Below, piece after piece: positions 6,031-13,721 of a stretch of DNA of 45,430 bases (positions within the stretch are counted from its first letter, which is position 1; every line of letters begins with the position of its first letter). Below the pieces are notes generated by a model. It saw nothing but the letters and a program-made list of their open reading frames with translations, made no database searches and was not told the origin of the DNA. Source of the DNA: Lentisphaeria bacterium (GTDB lineage Bacteria > Verrucomicrobiota > Lentisphaeria > Victivallales > UBA1829); assembly GCA_017456805.1 (NCBI GenBank), contig JAFTIQ010000059.1, positions 1 to 45,430 on the forward strand, in the 5' to 3' direction. The translations under genes were made by a program, and so were the position numbers.

Positions 6031-7095
6031 ATATTTCCGAGATGAAAGTTTCTGACCTGATTCCGTATGACCGGAATCCGAGAAAAAAATAACAAGGCAG
6101 TTGATGCGATTGCTGCCAGTATTCAAGAGTTTGGTTTCCGGTCTCCGATCGTTGTTGACAAAGACATGGTTATTATTTGCGGTCATACGAGATTGAAAGC
6201 AGCAAAGAAACTTGGGCTTGAGGTTGTTCCGGTGCATGTTGCGGAGAATCTTACTCCGAAACAGGTGAAGGCGTATCGGCTGGCAGATAACAAGGTTGCA
6301 GAATTGGCGGTATGGGACGGAACGCGTCTTGAATTGGAATTGGGCGATTTGGCAAAAGTCAATTTTGATATGACGAAATTTTCTTTCAATCCGGTCAAGT
6401 TTGATGTGGAGACTGGAAAAGTGGAAAAGGGGGAAGATTTTGAAACTCACAGAGAAAAGACATGGAAACATGATAACTTTGATCTGTTTCTGTATGTTCC
6501 GGAAGAAGAGAAGACGGAGTTCGGATTTCCGATATTGAAACCTGTGGATGTGAGACCATCGGCAGGGGTTCAGCCATTCAGTGAGATCATGGCGGCTCCT
6601 GATCATGCTTGCGGTGTGCATTTCTTCATTGATGATTACAGATTTGAAAGAGTTTGGCAACAGCCGGAAAAATATGATAAGTATCTCGAGAAACATCCGT
6701 TTGTCATCCAACCGGATTTTTCAACTTATACGGATATGCCAAAGATCATGCAAATGTGGAATAAATGGCGGAATCACATGCTTGCCTGGTATTGGCAGAA
6801 TATGTGCGGTTTTGAAGTGGTGCCGAATGTCATGTTCAGCGATGAAGCAAGCTGGGAATGGGTCTTTGACGGGATCCCGACAGAATCGACAATCTGTATT
6901 TCAAATGTAGGAGTTATGGCAAATAAAGAGTGGTATGCTGATTTTCTTACAGGGATGGAAGAAGCAATACGGAGACTGAATCCATCCAGAATCCTGTTTT
7001 ATGGAAAAATACCGAAAGAGTATGATTTCAAGGGAATTGAAGTCATGGAATTTAAAACAAACGCATTCCGTGGACGGAAGAAAGAAAGTGAATAG
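6027..7095 (+). CDS. ParB-like nuclease domain fused to DUF4417, reading frame broken in an A7 run
   Basis: From the ATG at 6027 the frame reads MNISEMKVSDLIPYDRNPRKK and stops at TAA (6090-6092) just after seven A's (6083-6089). Removing one A joins it to the +1 frame, giving the expected ParB continuation (NPRKNNKAVDAIAASIQEFG, then VVDKDMVIICGHTR and LADNKVAELAVWD). The joined protein would be 355 residues. From about residue 150 it matches DUF4417: HFFIDDYRFERVW, PDFSTYTDMP, SWEWVFDGIP and ILFYGKIP. ParB-like domains near terminases often accompany DNA-modification genes; DUF4417 has no known activity. The break may be a mutation, a sequencing error, +1 frameshifting or transcriptional slippage. 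The only ATG of the long frame (6067) has no ribosome binding site. Confidence 0.75.
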
Positions 7096-7097
7096 AT

Positions 7098-7379
7098 ATG
7101 GCTAAAAGTAGAATTAGCGGTGCAATTTCTGACACAAAAGAAACAATCAGAATTTTGAATAGCCGTATTTCCGGTATGAAATCATATGCTGATGATATTA
7201 TTTCCGGGAAGCGAGGACTTCCGTCTTTTTATTCAAGAAATACAGCAGAAACACGAAAAGATTACTCTAAAGTCTATTTGAAACGTGAAGGTTATCAAAA
7301 ACTTATTGCACAGAGAACGTATGCACAAAAAAAACTTGCGGATCTGGAAAGAATTAAACAAATGAGAAAGGGAAAATAA
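7098..7379 (+). CDS. Small basic phage protein with MAKSR-SGA N-terminus
   Basis: A 93-residue, strongly basic helical protein beginning MAKSRISGAISDTKETIR. Its first nine residues nearly match the N-terminus of the next protein (MAKSRTSGA) and recall the MGGRGAASG start of the third. The remainder is Lys/Arg/Ser-rich with no recognised domain. It starts 2 bases after the ParB-DUF4417 stop and is followed by the next gene after one base, so the three genes form a unit. A role in the virion or as a DNA-associated protein is possible but unproven. Confidence 0.6.
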   Translation: MAKSRISGAISDTKETIRILNSRISGMKSYADDIISGKRGLPSFYSRNTAETRKDYSKVYLKREGYQKLIAQRTYAQKKLADLERIKQMRKGK

Positions 7380-7380
7380 T

Positions 7381-7698
7381 ATGGCGAAGTCAAGAACATC
7401 AGGGGCTGTTGTGAAAAATGGTGTTGATACAACTGGTCTTACATTCAAGCGGATTCCTTCCAGCACAAAAGCAAAAGTGGAAAACTCAAAAAATATCCGT
7501 CAGGCATTGCGGAATGGTCAAACTCTTGTTTTGCGGAACGATGATACTGGAAATGTGGAATCTTACAAGCTGAACCGAAAAGATATGACATTCACGGTCA
7601 CAAACAGAAAAGAAACAAAAACAGTATCGTATGAAGATGGCGGAAACAGTTGGGCATCTTGGCTTTTGTCAAAAAATCGGTCTTATGCGTTGAGATGA
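7381..7698 (+). CDS. Small phage protein with MAKSR-SGA N-terminus
   Basis: A 105-residue protein that shares MAKSR-x-SGA with its upstream neighbour. The rest is different, with likely beta strands (LVLRNDDTGNVESYKLNR, TFTVTNRKETKTVSYED) and a C-terminal GGNSWASWLLSKNR. The shared N-terminal tag on otherwise unrelated proteins suggests a short targeting or docking sequence. No family recognised. The GGGAAAATAATATGG junction supplies a modest ribosome binding site. Confidence 0.6.
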   Translation: MAKSRTSGAVVKNGVDTTGLTFKRIPSSTKAKVENSKNIRQALRNGQTLVLRNDDTGNVESYKLNRKDMTFTVTNRKETKTVSYEDGGNSWASWLLSKNRSYALR

Positions 7699-7728
7699 CT
7701 TGAATAAACTCCGGAGGTGTTGTATATT

Positions 7729-8166
7729 ATGGGTGGACGAGGTGCGGCGAGCGGCACAAAGTATTATTACAATGGGAGGGAGTGGCTCCAGTATGGGGAT
7801 GAGTTTGAATCTGTTTATACATCAGGGAATATAAAATTCGTGATAAACAAAACTGATTCAAATACGAAAGCACCTCTTGAAACAAGGACAAATGGAAGAG
7901 TTTATGTAACGTTGAATAAAGATAACGGGGAACCTCAATATGTTACATATTATGACAAGAAAAATAAAAAATTTAAGCAAATTGATGTTCGAAAAAACCA
8001 CAGACATTACGATATAAAAAATGGTGATGTTGGGTATGAACATACACATAAAGGTTATTTGCATGATGAAAATGGGACGAGAAAAATGACCATAAAAGAG
8101 CGGAGTTTAGTTGCAAAAATAAAACAGGAATGGAGAAGAAATGTCAGATCAAAGATCAAACAATAA
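7729..8166 (+). CDS. GGRG-type phage protein, possible toxin-like domain
   Basis: A 145-residue protein starting MGGRGAASG, a tag seen at the start of many phage and mobile-element proteins. ATG at 7729 is chosen over the earlier TTG because GGAGG lies at 7713-7717. The body has a beta-rich middle (GRVYVTLNKDNGEPQYVTYY), then a His-rich stretch with HRHYD, EHTHKGYLHDENG, and a basic end. Similar HTH-x-GYxHxEN segments occur in uncharacterised families beside small partner proteins. The DNA is A+T-richer than the flanking terminase genes. Together with the overlapping downstream gene it could be a toxin-immunity pair, but no catalytic residues are established. Confidence 0.55.
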   Translation: MGGRGAASGTKYYYNGREWLQYGDEFESVYTSGNIKFVINKTDSNTKAPLETRTNGRVYVTLNKDNGEPQYVTYYDKKNKKFKQIDVRKNHRHYDIKNGDVGYEHTHKGYLHDENGTRKMTIKERSLVAKIKQEWRRNVRSKIKQ

Positions 8167-8440
8167 AACATTTCCAACTATCCAATATATGATAGACAAT
8201 ATGTTGGAATGTGGAGATGTCGTATGGGTATATGAAGGTATTCATTATGCAATAGCATCAGGAAGAGATATCAATGGTAAAAGAACATGGGACTTTCAAT
8301 ATAAAGATGAAAAAACAATGAAGTTTGTTTTTCCTGAATATGGTCATTTTTATACCATAGAAGATGCAATCAATGCAAAAATAATCAATGGAAAATCTCT
8401 TGTAGAGCTTTTTGATGTTGCAGATTTTTCCGATAACTGA
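8141..8440 (+). CDS. Small acidic protein, candidate immunity partner
   Basis: A 99-residue protein whose start lies inside the end of the upstream GGRG-type gene (26-base overlap), implying coupled translation. It is acidic toward the C-terminus (SLVELFDVADFSDN) and aromatic-rich (VVWVYEGIHYAI, TWDFQYKDEKTMKFVF, EYGHFYTIEDAI). The size, acidity and overlap behind a possible toxin are typical of immunity proteins; this is inference only. It is followed by a doubled ACGGATTATA and a terminator. Confidence 0.6.
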   Translation: MSDQRSNNKTFPTIQYMIDNMLECGDVVWVYEGIHYAIASGRDINGKRTWDFQYKDEKTMKFVFPEYGHFYTIEDAINAKIINGKSLVELFDVADFSDN

Positions 8441-8464
8441 AAATACGGATTATAACGGATTATA

Positions 8465-8504
8465 ACGGAATGAAACAGATGTTTTCTGTTTCTTCCGTTT
8501 TTTT
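8465..8504 (+). terminator. Rho-independent terminator upstream of the large terminase
   Basis: ACGGAA-T-GAAACAG (8465-8478) pairs with CTGTTTCTTCCGT (8486-8498) with a single bulged T, followed by a T-rich run. It is preceded by two copies of ACGGATTATA (8445-8464), whose ACGGA is reused as the stem base. A late promoter element begins five bases after the T-run. Confidence 0.88.
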
Positions 8505-8508
8505 ATTT

Positions 8509-8526
8509 TTGACAATTTTCGTTTTG
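8509..8526 (+). promoter_or_regulatory. Putative late promoter element 2
   Basis: TTGACA (8509-8514), ATTTTC, GTTTTG (8521-8526), 30 bases before the first possible terminase start at 8539. There is no -10-like box (GAACAG at the expected place). It lies directly behind the terminator. Confidence 0.6.
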
Positions 8527-8538
8527 TAAAAGAACAGG

Positions 8539-9786
8539 ATGGAAATTGTTATGGCGTTGGATATATCATGTCCGGGAAAATTAAGGTTTTTCTTTGATAC
8601 AAATTATGTGCGGTACCGGGTCGCATACGGCGGACGGTCAAGCGGTAAGTCATGGACAGCAGCTCAAGGGCTTGTTATCCGGTCGATGCAAAAGAAGATC
8701 CGCATTCTATGCTGCCGTGAAATTCAGAAATCAATCAAAGAATCCGTCAAGAAAACTCTGGAAAGTACCATTGAGCGCATGGGGCTTGCCGGAGCATTTA
8801 CTTTCAAACAAGATTCTATCGTTTGCGTGAATGGGTCAGAATTTATCTTTCAGGGGTTACATGCGAACGTTCAGCAGATCAAATCACTGGAAAATATCTC
8901 TATTGCTTATGTGGAAGAAGCGGAGACCGTTACAGAAGAATCTTGGCAAGTTCTGATTCCGACCATCAGAGCGGATAAATCTGAAATCTGGGTGTGTTTC
9001 AATCCGAAAGATGCGGATGATGCGACATATCAGCGGTTTGTTGTCAATCCTCCGAAAGATTGCATTTCTGTCAAGATCAATTATACCGATAATCCATTCT
9101 GTCCGGATGTTATGGAAGCTGAAGCGGAAGATCTGAAAGAGAAGAATCTGGGATTGTATCGGCATATATGGCTTGGGGAATGCCGTCAAGCGAACGAAAA
9201 CGCTCTCTGGAAGGCAAAGAGCATGATTGATCCTTACCGGGTACAGCGGTGCGTTGTTGACTTGGAAAGAATTGTTGTCGGAGTTGACCCGGCTGTGACA
9301 AATAATGAAAAATCGGACGAAACTGGAATTGTTTGCGCGGGAAGGGCAAGAAACAGAGAGACCGGAGAATATGAATATTATGTGCTTGATGATTGGAGCA
9401 TGAAAGGATCACCGAACGAATGGGCAAAAAGGGCTATTGAGCTTTATGGCGAATATGATGCTGACCGGATCGTGGTTGAAGTCAATAACGGTGGGGATCT
9501 TGTGGAAAGTCTTATGCGTAGAATTGATTCCGGAATATCTTTATCCTCTGTCAGAGCGACAAGAGGAAAGATATTGAGAGCGGAGCCGATTGCAGCAATG
9601 TATGAAAGAGGGTTGGTACATCATGTGGGTGTATTCCCGCTGTTGGAAGATGAAATGTGTAATTTCTGCGGAACGGATGGAGAATCATCACCGGACAGGC
9701 TGGATGCGCTGGTTTGGGCTTTGACGGAACTTTCCGGGGATTCATGCGGCGAAGTCGGAACGGGAACGTTTATCCGGTCATTTTGA
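8539..9786 (+). CDS. terL: Terminase large subunit (PBSX-type)
   Basis: This 415-residue motor protein packages DNA into the prohead and cuts concatemers. The ATPase domain shows Walker A GGRSSGKSW (31-39), the following LCCREIQKSIKESV, and Walker B IAYVEEAE (about 122-129). The RNase H-like nuclease domain begins at VGVDPAVT (about 247) with DETGIV after it. It ends with a conserved Asp in DRLDALVWAL (about 385-394). The length is typical. ATG at 8551 (MALDISCPG) is an alternative start. The gene stands alone between a terminator-promoter pair and the minus-strand antirepressor. Confidence 0.93.
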   Translation: MEIVMALDISCPGKLRFFFDTNYVRYRVAYGGRSSGKSWTAAQGLVIRSMQKKIRILCCREIQKSIKESVKKTLESTIERMGLAGAFTFKQDSIVCVNGSEFIFQGLHANVQQIKSLENISIAYVEEAETVTEESWQVLIPTIRADKSEIWVCFNPKDADDATYQRFVVNPPKDCISVKINYTDNPFCPDVMEAEAEDLKEKNLGLYRHIWLGECRQANENALWKAKSMIDPYRVQRCVVDLERIVVGVDPAVTNNEKSDETGIVCAGRARNRETGEYEYYVLDDWSMKGSPNEWAKRAIELYGEYDADRIVVEVNNGGDLVESLMRRIDSGISLSSVRATRGKILRAEPIAAMYERGLVHHVGVFPLLEDEMCNFCGTDGESSPDRLDALVWALTELSGDSCGEVGTGTFIRSF

Positions 9787-9788
9787 GC

Positions 9789-9818
9789 AAAAAAACGGAG
9801 CCTGTTTTAACGGCTCCG
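9789..9818 (-). terminator. Terminator of the minus-strand antirepressor gene
   Basis: CGGAGCC (9796-9802) pairs with GGCTCCG (9812-9818). On the minus strand the hairpin is followed by seven T's (the A-run 9789-9795). It lies 19 bases past the antirepressor stop. On the plus strand it lacks a T-run, so terL transcription may not stop here. Confidence 0.85.
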
Positions 9819-9837
9819 ATGTGGTTGATCAGGTTCT

Positions 9838-10455
9838 CTATTCAGAAATCTCGATAGCGTGGATCCTTCCGGTTGCGAGGGCATCACAGAAGCCGGGGAG
9901 AATGTTTTCCGCTTCATCCAGAGCCATTTGCAGACGATGGAAGGAATGTTTTGTCGGTTTGCTGGTTGCGGAAACTCTCCGGAGGTAGATTCTTGGCTGT
10001 CCGGTGTGTTCGGAAAGTTCGCCCGGTTCGCAAGCAGGGGCAAGTTTGCGCCATTCTTTCAGCTCCTGTTCCATAGTGAACAAGATCCGTTCCTGCTGCC
10101 GGATGGTTTTCAGAAGGTGTTCCGTTGAGCCGTAACCGCTGCGGAATCGCTTTTCAGCTTCGATGAAATACTGACGGATCTTCTTTCCGGTTTCGTTACG
10201 TTCCAGCATTGCAAGGTGTTTGGCGGTGTCAAGGGTGATTGTATATTCTTTTGGTTTGAATTTTCCGTCTTTTTCACCGTTAACAATTTTGTTAATGGTG
10301 TAATCTGTTCCCTCCTCAAAGTCGGAAAGTTTTTCTTTGATCCAGTTTCCGAACTGTCTTTTACTTCCGAGCTTTTCCCAGAGTTCGCGAGCGTTTACGG
10401 TGTTGACGGATTCCCCATTGATGGTGGACTGGCTGATTGCAATGATTTCTTGCAT
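9838..10455 (-). CDS. AntA/AntB-type antirepressor, inserted on the opposite strand
   Basis: A 205-residue protein with an N-terminal AntA domain (about 15-95): VNARELWEKLGSKRQFGNW, KLSDFEEGTDYT, then KEYTITLDTAKHLAMLERNE and RQYFIEAEKRF. AntA domains occur in phage antirepressors that relieve CI-type repression or act in prophage-to-prophage regulation. The C-terminal half (about 105-205) has a helix, then an Arg-rich stretch, and no recognised domain. It sits alone on the minus strand between terL and portal, an unusual place for a lysis-lysogeny gene. It has its own terminator and an operator-like repeat, so it is probably an independently acquired moron. Confidence 0.88.
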   Translation of the reverse strand: MQEIIAISQSTINGESVNTVNARELWEKLGSKRQFGNWIKEKLSDFEEGTDYTINKIVNGEKDGKFKPKEYTITLDTAKHLAMLERNETGKKIRQYFIEAEKRFRSGYGSTEHLLKTIRQQERILFTMEQELKEWRKLAPACEPGELSEHTGQPRIYLRRVSATSKPTKHSFHRLQMALDEAENILPGFCDALATGRIHAIEISE

Positions 10456-10492
10456 GTTTGATTCTCCGGCGATTTCTGTTGACGATTGGAGG

Positions 10493-10522
10493 AAAGGGAA
10501 TACATCGCCCTATATTCCCTTT
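10493..10522 (-). promoter_or_regulatory. Operator-like inverted repeat over the antirepressor promoter
   Basis: AAAGGGAATA (10493-10502) and TATTCCCTTT (10513-10522) form perfect 10-bp arms with a 10-bp spacer, i.e. half-site centres 20 bp (about two helical turns) apart. On the minus strand a CTGACA (-35-like, 10522-10527) and, 17 bases on, TGTATT (-10-like) overlap the repeat. A dimeric repressor binding here would block the antirepressor gene. The repeat also lies 46 bases before the portal promoter element. Confidence 0.65.
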
Positions 10523-10567
10523 GTCAGTCGAAAAACCTATCCTCAGTCAAACAAAAAATGTTAAATT

Positions 10568-10585
10568 TTGACAATTTCTGTTTTG
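10568..10585 (+). promoter_or_regulatory. Putative late promoter element 3
   Basis: TTGACA (10568-10573), ATTTCT, GTTTTG (10580-10585), 42 bases before the portal start. Nearly identical to element 2, including the following TAAAG. An all-A hexamer occupies the place of a -10 box. Confidence 0.6.
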
Positions 10586-10609
10586 TAAAGAAAAAACGGA
10601 GAGGATGAA

Positions 10610-12259
10610 ATGACCATTAGAAAAGACCATACCGCAAAATCAGCAGAAAGAACCGCAGAACTTACCATCAATCAGCTTGCAACAGAAGAATATTTCCGGA
10701 TGAGATCGGCAAGGGAGCTTTGCCAAGATGTGTTTGACGGTGAAATGTCAGTCAAGGCAAAGGGGGAAACGTATGTTTACAGACCTCTTTCAAAAAGTAA
10801 GGGGGAATATATGGAACAGGCGTGGAGATCATATCTGAAGCGTGGAAAATTGCCGGGATATGCGGCAAAAACGCTGGAACAGATGATCGGTGTCATGGGT
10901 GCAATTCCTCCGGAGATCGTGTTCGCCGGAAAAGCGGAACGGTTGGAATTTCTGCGGGAAACTGCGACGCCTTACCGGGACGGACTGGAAGCATTGGCGA
11001 ATCGAGTTCGCGAAAATGTGTTGAGAACCGGACAGTACTGTTTGCTGTTGGAACCGGACGAAAACGAAGATCGATTCCATATCAACGAGTACAGATGTTT
11101 TGACTTTCTGCGGTGTGTGATCGGGGATGACGGAGAGGAATCATTTGCAAGATGTGTATTTCTTGACACTTCCCGGACAGAGTATGATACAAGCATCTGG
11201 AGAGAAGTATACTATCCGCAGATCACTTTGCTTGCGCTTGACCGGATGGGGAATTATTATCAAGCGAAGTTTGGCAGGTTGGGTGCTGCGATTGCCGGAA
11301 AGAGAGACGGGAATCGGGTTTATGAGGATCCGGAACAATACACCAGAAGCATGGAGGATATTTTTTCAAAATTGGAACAATTTAATGTGCTTGAACCGGA
11401 TCAGGGGAAGTGCGATTTTCTTGTTTATCCGAATAAATATGGGAAGATGTTGAACCGGATCCCGTTTGTGGCGGTAAATTCTTCCAACTTGAGTTTGACA
11501 CGGTTACAGAACCCGCCGCTGCTGAATCTTTGTGTCCAGTGCTTGCATATTCTTGAAGCAGATTGTGACCATCAGAATGCCATTTTCATGACAACGGACC
11601 CGACAGCGGTTTTTACAGGCGTGAATAGCGAAAAAAATATTTCGACCGGCTCCGATTCTTCTTTGTTCCTTCCGCAGGGGGCAACGTTCGGATATGCCGC
11701 CGCCGGATCATCCGGAATCCCGCAGCAGATGGAAAACATTCAGAAAATGAAAGAAGATGCCTTGCAAATGGGTGTCTCTCTTGCCGGACAGGATGGAGCC
11801 GTGAACAGTTCCGGGGTTGCTCTTTCAATTGTAAGAAACGCACAGACTGCGGCTTTGCGGATCATAAACGAAACAGCCGGAAAAGGGATTGAACAGATTT
11901 TGCGGTATGCCGGAAAGTGGCTTGGCATGACCGATGAAGAATGCTCCGAAATGATCAAGTTCACTCCCAGCAATGACTTTGCAGAAGCAAAAGCAACAGT
12001 TTCAGAATGTGTTTCGTTGATGAACAGTACCTTGCCGATGACCGAAGAGGAAAAACGGCGGTATCTGGAACGGAACGGTATTGTTGATCCTGTTCCGTGG
12101 GAAGAGTTGAAAGAGAAACTGGAAGAAGAAAAGGCGGAGAAGCAGGCGCACGGTCTGGAATCCGTTGCCGGGGCTTTTGGATTCGGTAATGATAAAGACG
12201 ATGAAGATCTTGAAGATCAGCAGAAAGATCCGCAGAAGGAAACTACGGGGGCTGAATAA
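10610..12259 (+). CDS. Portal protein (DUF4055-like)
   Basis: A 549-residue protein whose size, position between terL and MuF, and content fit a portal, the dodecameric ring through which DNA enters and leaves the capsid. Recognisable segments include NRVRENVLRTGQYCLLLEPDE, the INEYRCFDF region, IPFVAVNSSNLSLTRLQNPPL, and SSGVALSIVRNAQTAALRIINE, which resembles the clip/stem helices of DUF4055-type portals. The C-terminus is a charged Glu/Lys/Gln tail. A strong GGAGAGG site precedes the start. The stop overlaps the next gene (TAATG). Confidence 0.82.
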   Translation: MTIRKDHTAKSAERTAELTINQLATEEYFRMRSARELCQDVFDGEMSVKAKGETYVYRPLSKSKGEYMEQAWRSYLKRGKLPGYAAKTLEQMIGVMGAIPPEIVFAGKAERLEFLRETATPYRDGLEALANRVRENVLRTGQYCLLLEPDENEDRFHINEYRCFDFLRCVIGDDGEESFARCVFLDTSRTEYDTSIWREVYYPQITLLALDRMGNYYQAKFGRLGAAIAGKRDGNRVYEDPEQYTRSMEDIFSKLEQFNVLEPDQGKCDFLVYPNKYGKMLNRIPFVAVNSSNLSLTRLQNPPLLNLCVQCLHILEADCDHQNAIFMTTDPTAVFTGVNSEKNISTGSDSSLFLPQGATFGYAAAGSSGIPQQMENIQKMKEDALQMGVSLAGQDGAVNSSGVALSIVRNAQTAALRIINETAGKGIEQILRYAGKWLGMTDEECSEMIKFTPSNDFAEAKATVSECVSLMNSTLPMTEEEKRRYLERNGIVDPVPWEELKEKLEEEKAEKQAHGLESVAGAFGFGNDKDDEDLEDQQKDPQKETTGAE

Positions 12260-13473
12260 TGCCGAAAAAGAAAGAGTTGCAAGAACTTGCGCTTACCATT
12301 GCGGAACATCAGGCGAATCTTACAAAACTTGGGGAACGGTGGGGGCAGATCATTGTTGACCAAATGGACGATACAGACCGGGCAATGATCGCAAAACTGA
12401 AAGCATTGCTGGATGATGTCAAGGCGAATTACAAGATCAATACGCAAAAGAGTGTTGATCAGCTTGAATATATCCGCAGAAAAGTTGAAGAGATCCGGAC
12501 AAAAGCTTTTGTCAAAGCTGAAAAGAAGCTGAGAGAGGAAGCTCCGGAACTGATTGAAAATGAAACCAAATGGAGTGCCAAACTTCTTTCAGAACTGACC
12601 GTAACGAAAGCGGCGGAATTTGCCACATTGACGGATGGTCAAGCGCAGAAGATTCTGAAAAGCTCCATGATGACAAACAAGACCTGGGATCAATGGTGGA
12701 CTAATACGGCATACGGCGATGTGATGAGAATTTCCAACGTTATCAATTCCGGTGTGGTTCAGGGATGGACTATCGACCAGATGATCCAGCGGATCATGGG
12801 AACAAAGGCAAATAACTATTCGGACGGTGTACTTTCAACAAACCGGGCACATGCCCGGAATCTTGCAAGAACGTTGTGCGGCGGTATCAGCAATCAGGCA
12901 AAAGATCAGTTTTATCGGGACAATGATGATGTTGTGATCGGGGTCGAGTGGCTCGATACGCTGGACGGAAGAACTTGCCATTCGTGCGCAGGACTGAGCC
13001 GGAGACGGTGGAAAACGAAAGAACCGCATCCGGTTCCGCCGTTGCATCCATCTTGCCGTTGTGTTTTGATCCCGGTGACAGAGTTGACCGATTTAGGGGA
13101 AGATGTTTCCAGACCGATGGCGAACGCTGATTTCATGCAGCTTGCAAAGGAAGATTACGAGAAGAATCATCCGGGCAAGAAGTGGGAAGAGTTGGCGTAT
13201 TCGACACGGAAAAAATATTATTATCAAGCTCAGCGAGATTTTGAGAAGCGGACCGGGAAACCGGCATACTCTCAAGCTCCCGGAAATATGAAGTTTTCCG
13301 ATTATTTCCAGCAGATGACCGAAGAACAGAAACGGCACTGGCTGGGGAAAGGTAGATATGAGCTTTGGAAGAATGGGAATCTTGATCTTGACAAGTTTAT
13401 TCCGCCGTTTCCGGATCGTGGATTTACTGTAAAAGAGCTGAAGGCAATGGATAAGAAGAGTTTTAAGAAGTGA
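12259..13473 (+). CDS. MuF-type minor head protein (SPP1 gp7-like)
   Basis: A 404-residue protein with a long helical N-terminal half and the MuF signature at about 228-272: VEWLDTLDGRTCHSCAGLSR, then HPVPPLHPSCRCVLIPV. The Cys/His pattern is that of the phage head morphogenesis domain. MuF proteins are minor capsid components bound near the portal and are often ejected with DNA. The C-terminal extension (about 290-404) with YEKNHPGKKWEEL and FSDYFQQMTEEQKRHWLG is an extra module with no known toxin motif. It starts at the TAATG overlap with portal. Confidence 0.88.
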   Translation: MPKKKELQELALTIAEHQANLTKLGERWGQIIVDQMDDTDRAMIAKLKALLDDVKANYKINTQKSVDQLEYIRRKVEEIRTKAFVKAEKKLREEAPELIENETKWSAKLLSELTVTKAAEFATLTDGQAQKILKSSMMTNKTWDQWWTNTAYGDVMRISNVINSGVVQGWTIDQMIQRIMGTKANNYSDGVLSTNRAHARNLARTLCGGISNQAKDQFYRDNDDVVIGVEWLDTLDGRTCHSCAGLSRRRWKTKEPHPVPPLHPSCRCVLIPVTELTDLGEDVSRPMANADFMQLAKEDYEKNHPGKKWEELAYSTRKKYYYQAQRDFEKRTGKPAYSQAPGNMKFSDYFQQMTEEQKRHWLGKGRYELWKNGNLDLDKFIPPFPDRGFTVKELKAMDKKSFKK

Positions 13474-13475
13474 TC

Positions 13476-13500
13476 AGCCGGGATATTCTCCCGGCTTTTT
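13476..13500 (+). terminator. Terminator after the portal-MuF unit
   Basis: AGCCGGGA (13476-13483) pairs with TCCCGGCT (13489-13496), followed by T's. It begins three bases after the MuF stop. Imperfect TCGGACGGG repeats follow at 13513-13547, resembling those at 5349-5379. Confidence 0.88.
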
Positions 13501-13570
13501 GTGTGTTTTTTTGTCGGACGGGTCGGACTATTCGGACGGGTCGGACAGGCAACAGATAAGTTTTTCTTAT

Positions 13571-13601
13571 GAGTTCGGCGGTTTGCTGAACTCTTTTTTT
13601 T
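13571..13601 (+). terminator. Second terminator before the capsid module
   Basis: GAGTTCGGC (13571-13579) pairs with GCTGAACTC (13585-13593; one G-U) and a T-run follows. With the terminator at 13476 it isolates the capsid unit from upstream transcription. The promoter element follows within 21 bases. Confidence 0.88.
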
Positions 13602-13621
13602 GTGCCTGAATTCCGGAAAAT

Positions 13622-13639
13622 TTGACATCTTTTGTTTTG
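13622..13639 (+). promoter_or_regulatory. Putative late promoter element 4
   Basis: TTGACA (13622-13627), TCTTTT, GTTTTG (13634-13639), 100 bases before the scaffold start. It is followed by TTGAAAGTTGA rather than a -10 box. It drives the scaffold and capsid genes, which need the highest expression. Confidence 0.6.
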
Positions 13640-13721
13640 TTGAAAGTTGAAATGTTCAGCTTTCGCGGCTGGCAATGTGCCGGACGATTAACAAGCAAAA
13701 AAGAAGTGAAAGGTGGATGGC

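Noticed and set aside
6067..6093. ATG at 6067 as true start of the ParB-DUF4417 gene
   Set aside because: No ribosome binding site; it would drop the conserved ParB start motif, which is coded in the other frame just upstream.
5776..6711. 311-codon minus-strand frame over small terminase and ParB-DUF4417
   Set aside because: Shadow of two genes with recognised domains; His/Arg/Phe-rich content typical of antisense frames.
9838..10564. Plus-strand frames opposite the antirepressor
   Set aside because: The minus strand has a clear AntA domain, terminator and operator; the plus frames are short and featureless.
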